DNA from: Rhodomicrobium sp. R_RK_3
GTDB lineage: Bacteria > Pseudomonadota > Alphaproteobacteria > Rhizobiales > Rhodomicrobiaceae
Length of the DNA: 64,000 bases
Assembly (NCBI RefSeq): GCF_002198715.1
Contig: NZ_MWLK01000003.1
Coordinates: 31,459-95,458 of the forward strand
Direction of reading: 5' to 3'
In this document: positions 51,177-59,481 of the stretch, piece after piece
Layout of the letters: each line of letters starts with the position of its first letter
How positions within the stretch are numbered: position 1 is the stretch's first letter
Program-made: the position numbers and the translations under genes
Notes under the pieces: model-generated
Told to the model about the DNA's origin: nothing
The model's input: the letters and a program-made list of their open reading frames with translations, nothing else
The model's database searches: none

Positions 51177-52469
51177 ATGCGGGTTCTGGTCACGGGAGCG
51201 ACAGGGTTGATCGGCGCGGCGGTGGTCGCCCGGCTGATCGGCGACGGGCACCAGGTCCGTGGCATCGCGCGGAGCGTTGCGCGCGCGGCGCGGCGTCTCC
51301 CGCAAGCCGAATGGGTCAGCCTCGACATTGCCCGCGCCACCACGGCGGAAGCCTGGCTGCCGCATCTCGCCGGCGTCGATGCCGTCGTCAATTGCGCGGG
51401 CGCGCTGCAGGACGGGCCGGGCGATTCCGTCAGCGGCGTGCATGAGCAAGGCGTCGACGCGCTGTTCGGGGCCTGCGAGCGCGCGGGGCCGCGCCGCGTC
51501 GTGCAGCTCTCCGCCATCGGCCTGGAACGGGCGGCGCCGACGGCCTTCTCCCAGACCAAATTGCGCGGGGATGAAGCGCTGATGCGGCGCGACCTGGACT
51601 GGGTGATCTTGCGGCCCTCGGTTGTCGTGGGGCGCGCGGCCTATGGCGGCAGCGCGCTCTTGCGCGGGCTGGCGGCGCTGCCGGTCCTGCCGGTGATGCC
51701 CGATACGGCGCCGCTGCAAATCGTGCAGCTCGACGAGCTGGTGGACACGGTGATCTTCGCCCTCCGGCCGGGCGCGCCGTCGCGGCTCACCCTGGACCTC
51801 GCCGGGCCGGAAGCGATCAGCTTCACCGACGCGGTCGGTCATTACCGCCGCTGGCTCGGCTGGAGCGATGCGCGGCGCTGGCCGGTGCCGCGCTGGCTGG
51901 CCGGGCTAGCCTTCAGGCTCGGCGATGCCGCCGGGGCGCTCGGCTGGCGCCCACCGATGCGCTCGACGGCGCGGCTGGAAATCGCGCGCGGCGCCACCGG
52001 CGACCCGGCGGACTGGACGCGCGTCACCGGCATCGCCCCGCGCTCGCTCGGCGATGCGCTCGCGGCCGAACCCGCCTCGGTGCAGGAGCGCTGGTTCGCG
52101 GGCCTGTATTTCCTCAAGGCGGTGCTGTTCTGCGTGCTGCCGCCATTCTGGATCCTCACCGGCCTGATCTCGCTCGGGCCGGGCTACGAGGCCGGCCTCG
52201 CGCTGATGCGCGAAGGCGGCGCGGGCGCGCTCGCCGCTCCGGCCGTCATCGGGGGGGCGCTGGCGGACATTCTCATCGGCCTTGCCATCGCGTGGCGGCG
52301 CACAACGCGCCTCGGCCTCTGGGCGGCGCTCTGCATCACCGTTCTTTACCTGATCGCGGGCACCATCATCCTGCCGGCCCTATGGATCGACCCACTGGGG
52401 CCGCTCCTGAAAGCCCTGCCGATCATGGTGCTGCACCTGATCGCACTCGCCATTCTCGGGGACCGATGA
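51177..52469 (+). CDS. SDR NAD(P)-binding protein fused to DoxX-like membrane domain
   Basis: A 430-residue fusion. Residues 1-270 form an atypical (extended) SDR/NmrA-like Rossmann domain: MRVLVTGATGLIGAAVVARL, VVNCAGALQDGP and VQLSAIGLERA, with no clear YxxxK pair. Residues from about 305 hold four hydrophobic segments (FLKAVLFCVLPPFWILTGLI; LAAPAVIGGALADILIGLAI) of DoxX type. The combination is frequent in proteobacteria; substrate and role are unknown. Its stop overlaps the next ATG by 4 nt. Confidence 0.88.
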   Translation: MRVLVTGATGLIGAAVVARLIGDGHQVRGIARSVARAARRLPQAEWVSLDIARATTAEAWLPHLAGVDAVVNCAGALQDGPGDSVSGVHEQGVDALFGACERAGPRRVVQLSAIGLERAAPTAFSQTKLRGDEALMRRDLDWVILRPSVVVGRAAYGGSALLRGLAALPVLPVMPDTAPLQIVQLDELVDTVIFALRPGAPSRLTLDLAGPEAISFTDAVGHYRRWLGWSDARRWPVPRWLAGLAFRLGDAAGALGWRPPMRSTARLEIARGATGDPADWTRVTGIAPRSLGDALAAEPASVQERWFAGLYFLKAVLFCVLPPFWILTGLISLGPGYEAGLALMREGGAGALAAPAVIGGALADILIGLAIAWRRTTRLGLWAALCITVLYLIAGTIILPALWIDPLGPLLKALPIMVLHLIALAILGDR

Positions 52470-52945
52470 ATCTCTATTTCGCCCTGAAATATCTGCATAT
52501 TCTCGGCGCGGCGGTGCTGCTCGGCACCGGCGCCGGCATCGCCTTCTTCATGCTGATGGCGCACCGCACCGGCAATGTCGCGCTGATCGCGGGCGTTGCC
52601 CGCATCGTCGTCATCGCCGATTTCCTGTTCACGGCGACCGCCGCCGTGCTTCAGCCGGCAACCGGCCTCGCCCTCGCCTCGGTGACGGGATACGCGCTGA
52701 CCGAAGGCTGGATCATGCTGTCGATCGGCCTTTATATTTTCGTCGGCATCTTCTGGCTGCCGGTGGTGCGGATGCAGATGCAGATGCGCCGGCTCGCCGA
52801 TGCCGCCGCTGCCGCAGGGACGCCGTTGCCGGAGCGCTATCACCGGCTGTTCCGCACCTGGTTTGCCTTCGGCTTCCCCGCCTTCGCCGCCATGCTCGCC
52901 ATCTACTGGCTGATGATGACGCGCCCCTCGCTCGCGATCTATTGA
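52466..52945 (+). CDS. DUF2269-family integral membrane protein
   Basis: A 159-residue protein with four hydrophobic segments: YFALKYLHILGAAVLLGTGA, then VIADFLFTATAAVLQPATGL, IMLSIGLYIFVGIFWLPVV and FGFPAFAAMLAIYWLMM. The opening KYLHILGAAVLLGTG is typical of DUF2269. The SDR-DoxX/DUF2269 pair is translationally coupled, which suggests a shared inner-membrane complex. Function unknown. Confidence 0.88.
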   Translation: MNLYFALKYLHILGAAVLLGTGAGIAFFMLMAHRTGNVALIAGVARIVVIADFLFTATAAVLQPATGLALASVTGYALTEGWIMLSIGLYIFVGIFWLPVVRMQMQMRRLADAAAAAGTPLPERYHRLFRTWFAFGFPAFAAMLAIYWLMMTRPSLAIY

Positions 52946-53006
52946 TGGCGGACCGCAGCGGGTCAGCGTAGCCTCCGGCAAAATGCTCATCCGGGGGAAT
53001 ACGTCA

Positions 53007-53573
53007 ATGACCGAAAAATTCGACGTCGCGATGCTGGTCGGCAGCCTGCGCCAGAACAGCTATAGCGGCCGGGTCGCCAACGCGCTGATCAAACTGGCGC
53101 CGCCCGAGCTCAGCCTAAAAATCCTGCCGATCGGCGGCCTGCCGTTCTACAACCAGGATCTGGAAGCCGCGCCGCCCGCCGAATGGGTGGCCTTCCGCCA
53201 GGCCATCGCCGCCACGTCCGGCGTCCTGTTCGTCACCCCGGAATATAACCGCTCGGTGCCCGGCGTGCTGAAGAACGCCATCGACGTCGCCTCGCGGCCG
53301 GGCAAGAGCAGCGTCTTCAACGGCAAGCCGGCGGCGGTGGTCAGTCAGTCGCCCGGCCTTTTGGGCGGTTTCGGCGCCAATCACCATCTGCGCCAGTCGC
53401 TCGTTTCGATGAACATGCCGGCGATGCAGGCCCCGGAAGCCTATATCTCGCGATCCGGCACGCTGTTCGACGACAGCGGCGCGCTCACCAACCAAACCAC
53501 AGCGGCGTTTCTGACCACCTTCCTGCAAGCCTTCGCCGCCTGGATCGCGTTGATCACCAAGCCGAAGGGCTAG
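53007..53573 (+). CDS. NADPH-dependent FMN reductase
   Basis: A 188-residue flavodoxin-like reductase. It has AMLVGSLRQNSYSGRVANAL with the FMN phosphate loop, the conserved TPEYNRSVPGVLKNAIDVAS, and SQSPGLLGGFGANHHLRQSL. It reduces FMN, quinones or azo compounds with NAD(P)H in the cytoplasm. The ATG at 53007 has GGGGGAA about 11 nt upstream. It follows the DUF2269 gene by 61 bp and may be in the same operon. Confidence 0.93.
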   Translation: MTEKFDVAMLVGSLRQNSYSGRVANALIKLAPPELSLKILPIGGLPFYNQDLEAAPPAEWVAFRQAIAATSGVLFVTPEYNRSVPGVLKNAIDVASRPGKSSVFNGKPAAVVSQSPGLLGGFGANHHLRQSLVSMNMPAMQAPEAYISRSGTLFDDSGALTNQTTAAFLTTFLQAFAAWIALITKPKG

Positions 53574-53615
53574 GGCGCCGCGACGATTCCCGGCGCCTCA
53601 AGAGTGCCGCGACCT

Positions 53616-53655
53616 AGCCCTCTCCCAAGGGGGAGAGGGAGTCCGGCTTCGGGCC
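53616..53655. repeat. Palindromic repeat, family A, short copy (A4)
   Basis: CCCTCTCCCAAGGGGGAGAG then GGAGTCCGGCTTCGGG, the same core as the end of A1 and the inverse of the start of A3. It lies 43 bp after the FMN reductase stop. With B8 it fills the gap 53574-53854, where no gene is visible. Confidence 0.65.
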
Positions 53656-53724
53656 GGGTTGATGGCGCCAAGCCTGCAGAGGGGTCATTTTAGAGGGAAA
53701 AGCCAGGCGCAACGCACCCACTTT

Positions 53725-53812
53725 TTGTCATTTCCGCGCAGCCGGGATTCCAGCCGTGTCCACGGCGGGCTCCTCAAGGATGCTGGATTCCCGGCTTCGC
53801 GGGAATGGCAAT
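53725..53812. repeat. Palindromic repeat, family B, short-spacer form (B8)
   Basis: TTGTCATTTCCGCGCAGCCG pairs with CGGCTTCGCGGGAATGGCAA. The spacer carries GTGTCCACGGCGGGCTCCTC and GGATGCTGG as in B5 and B7. Confidence 0.78.
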
Positions 53813-53854
53813 ACAAAGGGTGGGGCCGACTGATCCCGACTCGGCCGACCCGCT

Positions 53855-54136
<282 letters not shown>

Positions 54137-54232
54137 GGCAGGGGCTCCAGGCTTGGCGGATCGCGCGCGCAATGCCAAAAGGCGCGGGCGCGATCCCCGG
54201 CGACAGATCCCGAATATGGCGGCTTTTGCGGA

Positions 54233-55051
54233 TCAATTCAAAGCGGCGAGGCGCTTGACCGACTCGGCGTCGCCCAGCTCGATGGCGCGCCGGTACCATT
54301 TGCGCGCGGTTTCCAGATTGGGCTGCAGGCCGGCGATGAACAGTCCTTTCAGATAGGCGGGATCGTAGGTTTCGGCCAGCGCGCGGGCGCCTTTCGGACT
54401 GCCGCTGACCGCGAGGTCTTCGAAGAGCAGGCGCGCCGAGGCGATGTCGCCGCTGCGCATCAGCTTGATGGCGCGGTCGAGCGTTTCGGTCTCCTGTTCG
54501 AGGCTCGGACGGGTCGGCGGCACCGGCGCGGGGCGCGGCGGCGGCGGCTCGGCGCGGGTGGCGACGGCCGCGGGCTTTCCCGGCGGCGGTTCGGCCCTGG
54601 CGGCGGCCTCCGCCGGTTTCAGCTCCACCATCATGAGGCGCTGTGCGATGGCCGCCGTCTCATTGTCGCGGAAGAACTGCACGGTGAGCTTGACCGCGCC
54701 GGAAAAGCCGGGCGGCGAGATCAGGCTGAGCTGGGGAAGGTCGTTCACCGAGACGATCCAATAGCCGCGCAGCCTGAAGCCGTGGCTGAGTTTCAGCTCG
54801 GCCGGGAAGTCGGGGAATTTGGCGAAGCGCACGCCATCGGCGGGCGGCGTGAGGCCGAGGCCGATGGCGCTGCCCGAGACGCCCGCGACCCGCGCCACCG
54901 GCAGCGCTGCCGTGTCGGCCTGGGCCACCTGGATGCCGCGCTCGGCCGGCGCCTGCCAGGGCGGATCGCCGGGATCGCTCCTCTCCGACGCCCGACCGGC
55001 ACAATTCAGCCCCGCCACCAAAACGGCGGACACGCCGATCAACGCCCTCAT
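54233..55051 (-). CDS. Exported Sel1-like repeat protein of unknown function
   Basis: A 272-residue protein with a signal peptide (MRALIGVSAVLVAGLNCAGR). A beta-rich middle part (ELKLSHGFRLRGYWIVSVND; LISPPGFSGAVKLTVQFFRD) leads to a Pro/Ala-rich linker (about 150-185). The C-terminus has Sel1/TPR-like helices (ARLLFEDLAVSGSPKGARAL; ARKWYRRAIELGDAESVKRL). AAGGAGG lies close before the ATG at 55051. It is 141 bp after the orphan TAXI binding-protein gene in the same direction, which suggests they work together in the periplasm. Confidence 0.8.
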   Translation of the reverse strand: MRALIGVSAVLVAGLNCAGRASERSDPGDPPWQAPAERGIQVAQADTAALPVARVAGVSGSAIGLGLTPPADGVRFAKFPDFPAELKLSHGFRLRGYWIVSVNDLPQLSLISPPGFSGAVKLTVQFFRDNETAAIAQRLMMVELKPAEAAARAEPPPGKPAAVATRAEPPPPRPAPVPPTRPSLEQETETLDRAIKLMRSGDIASARLLFEDLAVSGSPKGARALAETYDPAYLKGLFIAGLQPNLETARKWYRRAIELGDAESVKRLAALN

Positions 55052-55192
55052 TCCCGCCTCCTTGAGCCGTGTGTCGCTGCGCGGTGCCGCGCACACTTTT
55101 TCTTCTCTCGATCGGGAAAATCACCACAAGCTTCCCGAAATTCCTTGCAAAATCATGCAATTCCAAGGCCAGGCGCATCGGCGCGCCTCGCC

Positions 55193-56401
55193 CTAGCGCC
55201 TCGACTGCTGGACCGACCATTGCTGGAACTGGGTCCACATGGCGTTCTTCTCCGCCTCCGTGAGCGGCGCGTTGGTGCCCCGCGACTTGGAGAACTCATC
55301 GACGAAGGCCAGGAATTCCGCCTTGATCTGATCGCCGGAGGAGATCGAGCCGGTGGTGGCCGGGGCGGCTTGCCGCTTCTTGTTCAGCCATTCCTGCGCC
55401 GTCGAATAGCGGGTCCAGCCCGGCACTTCGGCCGCAAGGTTGACGTCGGCCCAGCCGGGATGGCGGGGCGGCTTGGCGAATTTGTCGATATTATCGAAGA
55501 AAATGTTCACGAAATTCGCGATGCGCTGGAAACGCTCCGAGCCGGGCGGCCAATTATAGACCGCCAGCAGGGTGCTGGTGGCGATGGTCGGCACCTCCTG
55601 GCCGGCCGGAATCATGGCGGGATAGTGCTGCGATTTCAGCCGGGCGGGCAGATAGGCGGCGCGCAGGGCGTTGAAATTGCTGTTCGGCAGGCTGGCCTTG
55701 TCGATCGGCACGAAATGCAGATCGTCCTCGGGCTTGACGTTCTCGAACCCCTGCAGCGGTGGCTGCGCCCCCCGCGCGGCGGCGGCCACCTCGCCGCTCT
55801 TGACCTTCTGCATGGCGAGGGCGGCGTCGTCGAAGACGATCTCCACCTTGATGCCAAGCGCCAGGAACAAATTCTCGCAAAGCAGCGCCACGGTGCTCAT
55901 CGGCTTCAGGCAACTGACTTTTTTACCGCGAAGATCTTCCAGGCTGCGGATCTCGTTCTTGGCGTAGACATGCAGCTCGGTGTTGAAGAGCTTGGTGACA
56001 TATTGAATGCGCTGGTCGATGTCGCCGTAAAGGCGCGGATCGGTGCGCTTCAGATAGGACAGGATGTCCTGGTCGACCACGCCCATGTCGACGCCCTTCA
56101 TATAGAGCATGTCGAGCACGTTCTGGCCGGCGCTCTTGCCGATCACCGGGATGACGCGCAGATCGTTGCCGGGCAGGCCGTCGAGCACGTTGGAGATGTC
56201 CTCGGCGTATTGCGTGTAGCCGGTCAGGCGGCCCGACGCCATGATCATGACGACGTTTTCATTGGCCTTGCGCTTGGCGTCCTGATAGGGGCCGGGGGGA
56301 CCGGGCGGCAATTTTTGCGATTGGGCCAGGGCTCCGTGCGAGAGAAGCGCAATGCAGCCCCACAAAACCCCTCGGAGAAGGGTTGCTGAAAAAAGCTTCA
56401 T
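55193..56401 (-). CDS. Orphan TAXI-family TRAP solute-binding-like protein
   Basis: A 402-residue exported protein. The signal peptide (LFSATLLRGVLWGCIALLSH, GALAQ) is followed by a TAXI-like domain: VVMIMASGRLTGYTQYAEDI, NVLDMLYMKGVDMGVVDQDI and NEIRSLEDLRGKKVSCLKPM. It is about 90 residues longer than the 2040 protein, with a C-terminal extension from about residue 300 rich in Lys and Gln. No TRAP permease is encoded nearby, so it may serve a distant permease or act as a sensor or scaffold. The start is one of two ATGs 6 nt apart; the ribosome-binding site is weak (GGGGAT). Confidence 0.85.
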   Translation of the reverse strand: MKLFSATLLRGVLWGCIALLSHGALAQSQKLPPGPPGPYQDAKRKANENVVMIMASGRLTGYTQYAEDISNVLDGLPGNDLRVIPVIGKSAGQNVLDMLYMKGVDMGVVDQDILSYLKRTDPRLYGDIDQRIQYVTKLFNTELHVYAKNEIRSLEDLRGKKVSCLKPMSTVALLCENLFLALGIKVEIVFDDAALAMQKVKSGEVAAAARGAQPPLQGFENVKPEDDLHFVPIDKASLPNSNFNALRAAYLPARLKSQHYPAMIPAGQEVPTIATSTLLAVYNWPPGSERFQRIANFVNIFFDNIDKFAKPPRHPGWADVNLAAEVPGWTRYSTAQEWLNKKRQAAPATTGSISSGDQIKAEFLAFVDEFSKSRGTNAPLTEAEKNAMWTQFQQWSVQQSRR

Positions 56402-56550
56402 GGACATCCCCGTTCTGCCAATAAAATTTAACCAATTATTATTATTCCAATTTCGCCTATGAATGCAATTCCTTGCTGACGACAGGCGTCCGAAGCGGAG
56501 ACTCAATTTACCAAAAGTCCCAGCCAAAACCATGAAAGCAAAATCTAATG

Positions 56551-56600
56551 CACAAAAAAGAATGTCACCCGGAGCGAATGATTTCGCTCAACAGGTGACA
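56551..56600 (-). terminator. Rho-independent terminator of the Bug-family gene
   Basis: On the minus strand, TGTCACC and GGTGACA form an outer stem and AGCGAAA/TTCGCT an inner one, followed immediately by TTCTTTTTTG. It begins 8 bp past the stop of the binding-protein gene at 56608. This is the clearest intrinsic terminator in the window. Confidence 0.75.
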
Positions 56601-56607
56601 TCCGTAT

Positions 56608-57567
56608 TCAATTCGCTTTTATTCCGGCGCTGCTGACGATGTCCTTCCATTTCTTGCGTTCAGCAACCATGAATGCTGAGAATTCAGCCGGTGTCATCGG
56701 CGAGGCGACCGCGCCAACAGCAAGCAGCTTTTCGGCGATGTCGGGCCGGGTGAGCGTCGCTCTGGTGAAGCTGACCAGGCTGTCAATCACCGGCTTGGGC
56801 GTTCCCTTGGGGGCGTAGAAGCCGAACCAACTGGTCGCCTCGAAGCCCGGAATGGTCTCCGCCACGGTCGGCACATCGGGCGCGGTCGGGTTGCGCTTGA
56901 GGCTGGTCACCGCGAGCGGGCGCACGTCGCCGGACTTGGCCATCGGCCATGCGGCGGTCATGTTGTTGAAGCTGAGGCTGATCTCGCCGCCGACCAGCGC
57001 CGCCATGATCTCGCCGCCGCCCTTATAAGGAACGTGGGTCATCTTGGTGCCGGTGAGCTGCTTGAACAGCTCGGCCGATAGCTGCTGCGAGGTGCCGGTG
57101 CCGGCCGAGCCGAAGGTCAGCGTGTCCGGATTGGCTTTCACATAGGCGATCAGCTCGGGAACGGTCTTGGCGGGCAGCGATTTGTTGACGACCAGAAGAT
57201 TCGGCAATTGGGCGAGCAGGCTGATCGGCTCGAAATCCTTTTCGGGGTCATAGGGGAGTTGCGCATAGACGAACTGGTTGATGGCGTGCGTGGACACCGA
57301 GCCGACCAGCAGCGTCAGGCCGTCGGGCTTTGCCTTGGCAACGAAGGCCGCGCCGATGCCGCCTCCCGCCCCGACCTTGTTCTCGACGATGACGGGATGC
57401 CCGGTCGTCTTCTGCAGGTGCTCGGCCAGAATTCTCGCCAACACGTCCGCAGTGCCACCGGCGGCGAAGGGGGAAACGATCGTCACCGGTCCCTGCGGCC
57501 ATTCCGCGGCATGTGCCGGCGCCAAGCAGAGCGCCAGAGCAGTCGCCACGGACCATATGAATCTCAT
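56608..57567 (-). CDS. Bug-family tripartite tricarboxylate transporter-type binding protein
   Basis: A 319-residue periplasmic binding protein. The signal peptide is MRFIWSVATALALCLAPAHA. The mature part starts EWPQGPVTIVSPFAAGGTAD, the Bug hallmark, and continues GHPVIVENKVGAGGGIGAAF and FGSAGTGTSQQLSAELF. GGAGAAA lies 8 nt before the ATG at 57567. Bug proteins often occur in large numbers without TctAB permeases, as here. AT-rich DNA flanks the gene on both sides. Confidence 0.92.
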   Translation of the reverse strand: MRFIWSVATALALCLAPAHAAEWPQGPVTIVSPFAAGGTADVLARILAEHLQKTTGHPVIVENKVGAGGGIGAAFVAKAKPDGLTLLVGSVSTHAINQFVYAQLPYDPEKDFEPISLLAQLPNLLVVNKSLPAKTVPELIAYVKANPDTLTFGSAGTGTSQQLSAELFKQLTGTKMTHVPYKGGGEIMAALVGGEISLSFNNMTAAWPMAKSGDVRPLAVTSLKRNPTAPDVPTVAETIPGFEATSWFGFYAPKGTPKPVIDSLVSFTRATLTRPDIAEKLLAVGAVASPMTPAEFSAFMVAERKKWKDIVSSAGIKAN

Positions 57568-58003
57568 CACACATTTCTCCATGCTGCTTTGATTGCCTAG
57601 GTAGTTTACCGGGCAAGACCAAAAGCAACAAGTTTGGAGCGGCGGAATTTACTTATATATCACGGAAAATGGAAGCAACCCTGGGTTTAGATGAGACATG
57701 TTTTTTGCATATTCACCATCAATATCTCTAATCTTATGGAGAAAAAGGCAGCAATCGTTTTGATGATCTGGTGCCCGTAAGCGCAAGATTGCGATGCACT
57801 AAATGCCTATTGCGGCATAGCGTGTAAGCCATCCCCGGAAAGACCGGATAATTCTTGGCACGGAGGGTCGGTCCGGGGCGCATGGGCGGCTATGCCGGAT
57901 CAGAGCGTGTTGACCGGGTTGCGCCGGGCCGGCGTCGCGCGGTCCGGTAAGCGGCGCCCACCGGACCACGCATGGGGAAGACCGGCATTGCCGGCGCCTC
58001 CGG
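57568..58003. other. AT-rich 436-bp interval, no gene seen
   Basis: The part 57600-57800 is visibly richer in A and T than the surrounding DNA (TTACTTATATATCACGG, ATGTTTTTTGCATATTC). It probably holds the promoter of the Bug-family gene. No open frame with a plausible start signal, RNA gene or member of the three repeat families is visible. Confidence 0.55.
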
Positions 58004-59146
58004 TCAAGCGCTGGGGACGGCCGCCCCCGGATCGATGAGCTTGCTCGCCTGGAGGTCCTGCCAGAATTCAGCGGGGATCTTGGCGTGCATCGAATTGTAG
58101 TCTTCCAGGATTTGCTGCGGGCTGCTCGCGCCGACCACCAGCGCGGCGGCGACGTCGGGCGCGGCGGAAAATTGCAGCGCCGCCGAGCGCAGATCGACGC
58201 CGTGCCGCTCGGCGGCCGCCCGCAATTGCTCGCGCTTCTCGATATGCTGGGCCGGGATCTTGTAATTGTCCGGGCCGTAATTGTAGCGCGGACTGCCCGA
58301 GAGGAATCCCGCGTTCAAGGACGAGCCGATGACCAGCGCCACGTTCTTCTGCCGGACGGCGGGGAACAGCTCGTTGACCGCATTGGCGTGGTCGATCAGC
58401 GAATATTGCGAGGCGCACAGGCAGACGTCCGGATCGGCGACCTCGATCGCCCGCAGGATCGGCTCGGGACGGTTCACCCCGATGCCCCAGGCTTTGATGA
58501 TGCCCTCCTCGCGCATTTTGCTGAGGGCGGGAAACGCGCCGCGCTGGGCAATCTCGAACTGCTCCTCCCAAGGGGTCGGGAAATAGGGGAAATCGGGCGA
58601 GATGTCATGCACGAAGGCGACATCGAGGCTGTCGACGCCGAGCCGCTGCAAACTGTCCTCGATCGAGCGGCGCACGCCGTCGGCCGTATAGTCGTAGACG
58701 ACGTCGTTCGGTGAATTGGACATCGGGAACAAGTCGGTGTGGCGGTTGCTCTTGGACGCCTTCAACAGCTTGCCGACCTTGGACGACAGCAGATAGTCGC
58801 CGCGGCTCTTATCGTGCAGGAACTGCCCGAAGCGGCGCTCGGAAAGGCCGAGCCCGTACCAGGGCGCCACGTCGAAATAGCGCACGCCCGCCGTCCAGGC
58901 GGCATCGAGCGTGGCTTCGGCGTCCTTGTCCATCACCTTGTTGAATTCGTTCCCCATGGGAACGCCGCCGAGGCCGAACTTGAATTCGGGCTTAAAAATC
59001 TCGTTTGCGCGGTTTGCGGGGGCCATGCTGGCATCTCCTTTGGCTGGGTTGGGGGCTGCCGCCGCGAAGGAGGGCAGGGCGAGGCCGCCCATGGTCGCGG
59101 TGGCAAGGGTGAGGAATTTTCGGCGGTTGGGGCTATCGGTCGGCAT
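58004..59146 (-). CDS. Aldo/keto reductase with Tat signal peptide
   Basis: A 380-residue AKR-fold protein. The N-terminus has a twin-arginine motif (SPNRRKFLTLATATMGGLAL then FAAAA), so export by Tat is predicted. The barrel has VRYFDVAPWYGLGLSERRFG with the catalytic Asp and Tyr, YLLSSKVGKLL with the Lys, and DSLDVAFVHDI with the His. It resembles D-threo-aldose 1-dehydrogenase-like AKRs (pyridoxal/fucose type). Export of a nicotinamide-dependent enzyme is unusual, so it may carry bound cofactor. AGGAG lies 7 nt before the ATG at 59146. It diverges from the LysR gene, which probably controls it. Confidence 0.88.
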   Translation of the reverse strand: MPTDSPNRRKFLTLATATMGGLALPSFAAAAPNPAKGDASMAPANRANEIFKPEFKFGLGGVPMGNEFNKVMDKDAEATLDAAWTAGVRYFDVAPWYGLGLSERRFGQFLHDKSRGDYLLSSKVGKLLKASKSNRHTDLFPMSNSPNDVVYDYTADGVRRSIEDSLQRLGVDSLDVAFVHDISPDFPYFPTPWEEQFEIAQRGAFPALSKMREEGIIKAWGIGVNRPEPILRAIEVADPDVCLCASQYSLIDHANAVNELFPAVRQKNVALVIGSSLNAGFLSGSPRYNYGPDNYKIPAQHIEKREQLRAAAERHGVDLRSAALQFSAAPDVAAALVVGASSPQQILEDYNSMHAKIPAEFWQDLQASKLIDPGAAVPSA

Positions 59147-59286
59147 GCATGAACTCCTGATTTTGGCGCCGCGGCCGGTGGCTTCCCCCCATCGCGCGAA
59201 GCCTTCGGCGCGCCTGCATCGGCGCTGGCGTCGGCCGGTCTCGATCACATTCGGTTGGCTAACGAGCCGGACGGCGTTTCGGTTCG

Positions 59287-59301
59287 TTGAGCGATGCTCA
59301 A
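59287..59301. promoter_or_regulatory. LysR-type box TTGA-N7-TCAA (copy 1)
   Basis: TTGAGCGATGCTCAA, a 15-bp T-N11-A site with perfect TTGAGC/GCTCAA arms, lies about 140 bp upstream of the aldo/keto reductase start. It shares the TTGAGC-N5-TCAA pattern with the copy at 59451. Both are in the 335-bp divergent region 59147-59481, which holds no other feature I can see. Confidence 0.6.
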
Positions 59302-59450
59302 TGGTGGCTTGAGGCCAGCCGCTCTCCCGACGAGCGAAGGCCGGCCTTAAAAGCCAGTTATGAAAGCCGTTACGATTTTCATAGAATTGCTCCGGCCGCG
59401 CGGGTCCGAGCCGCGCCGTTCGCAATGCGGAGCGAACCGGGGTAAGATCG

Positions 59451-59465
59451 TTGAGCAGTAGTCAA
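59451..59465. promoter_or_regulatory. LysR-type box TTGA-N7-TCAA (copy 2)
   Basis: TTGAGCAGTAGTCAA lies 16 bp before the GTG start of the LysR gene, a position suited to autorepression. It agrees with copy 1 at TTGAGC and TCAA. Confidence 0.6.
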
Positions 59466-59481
59466 CCTGATCGAGCGACGC

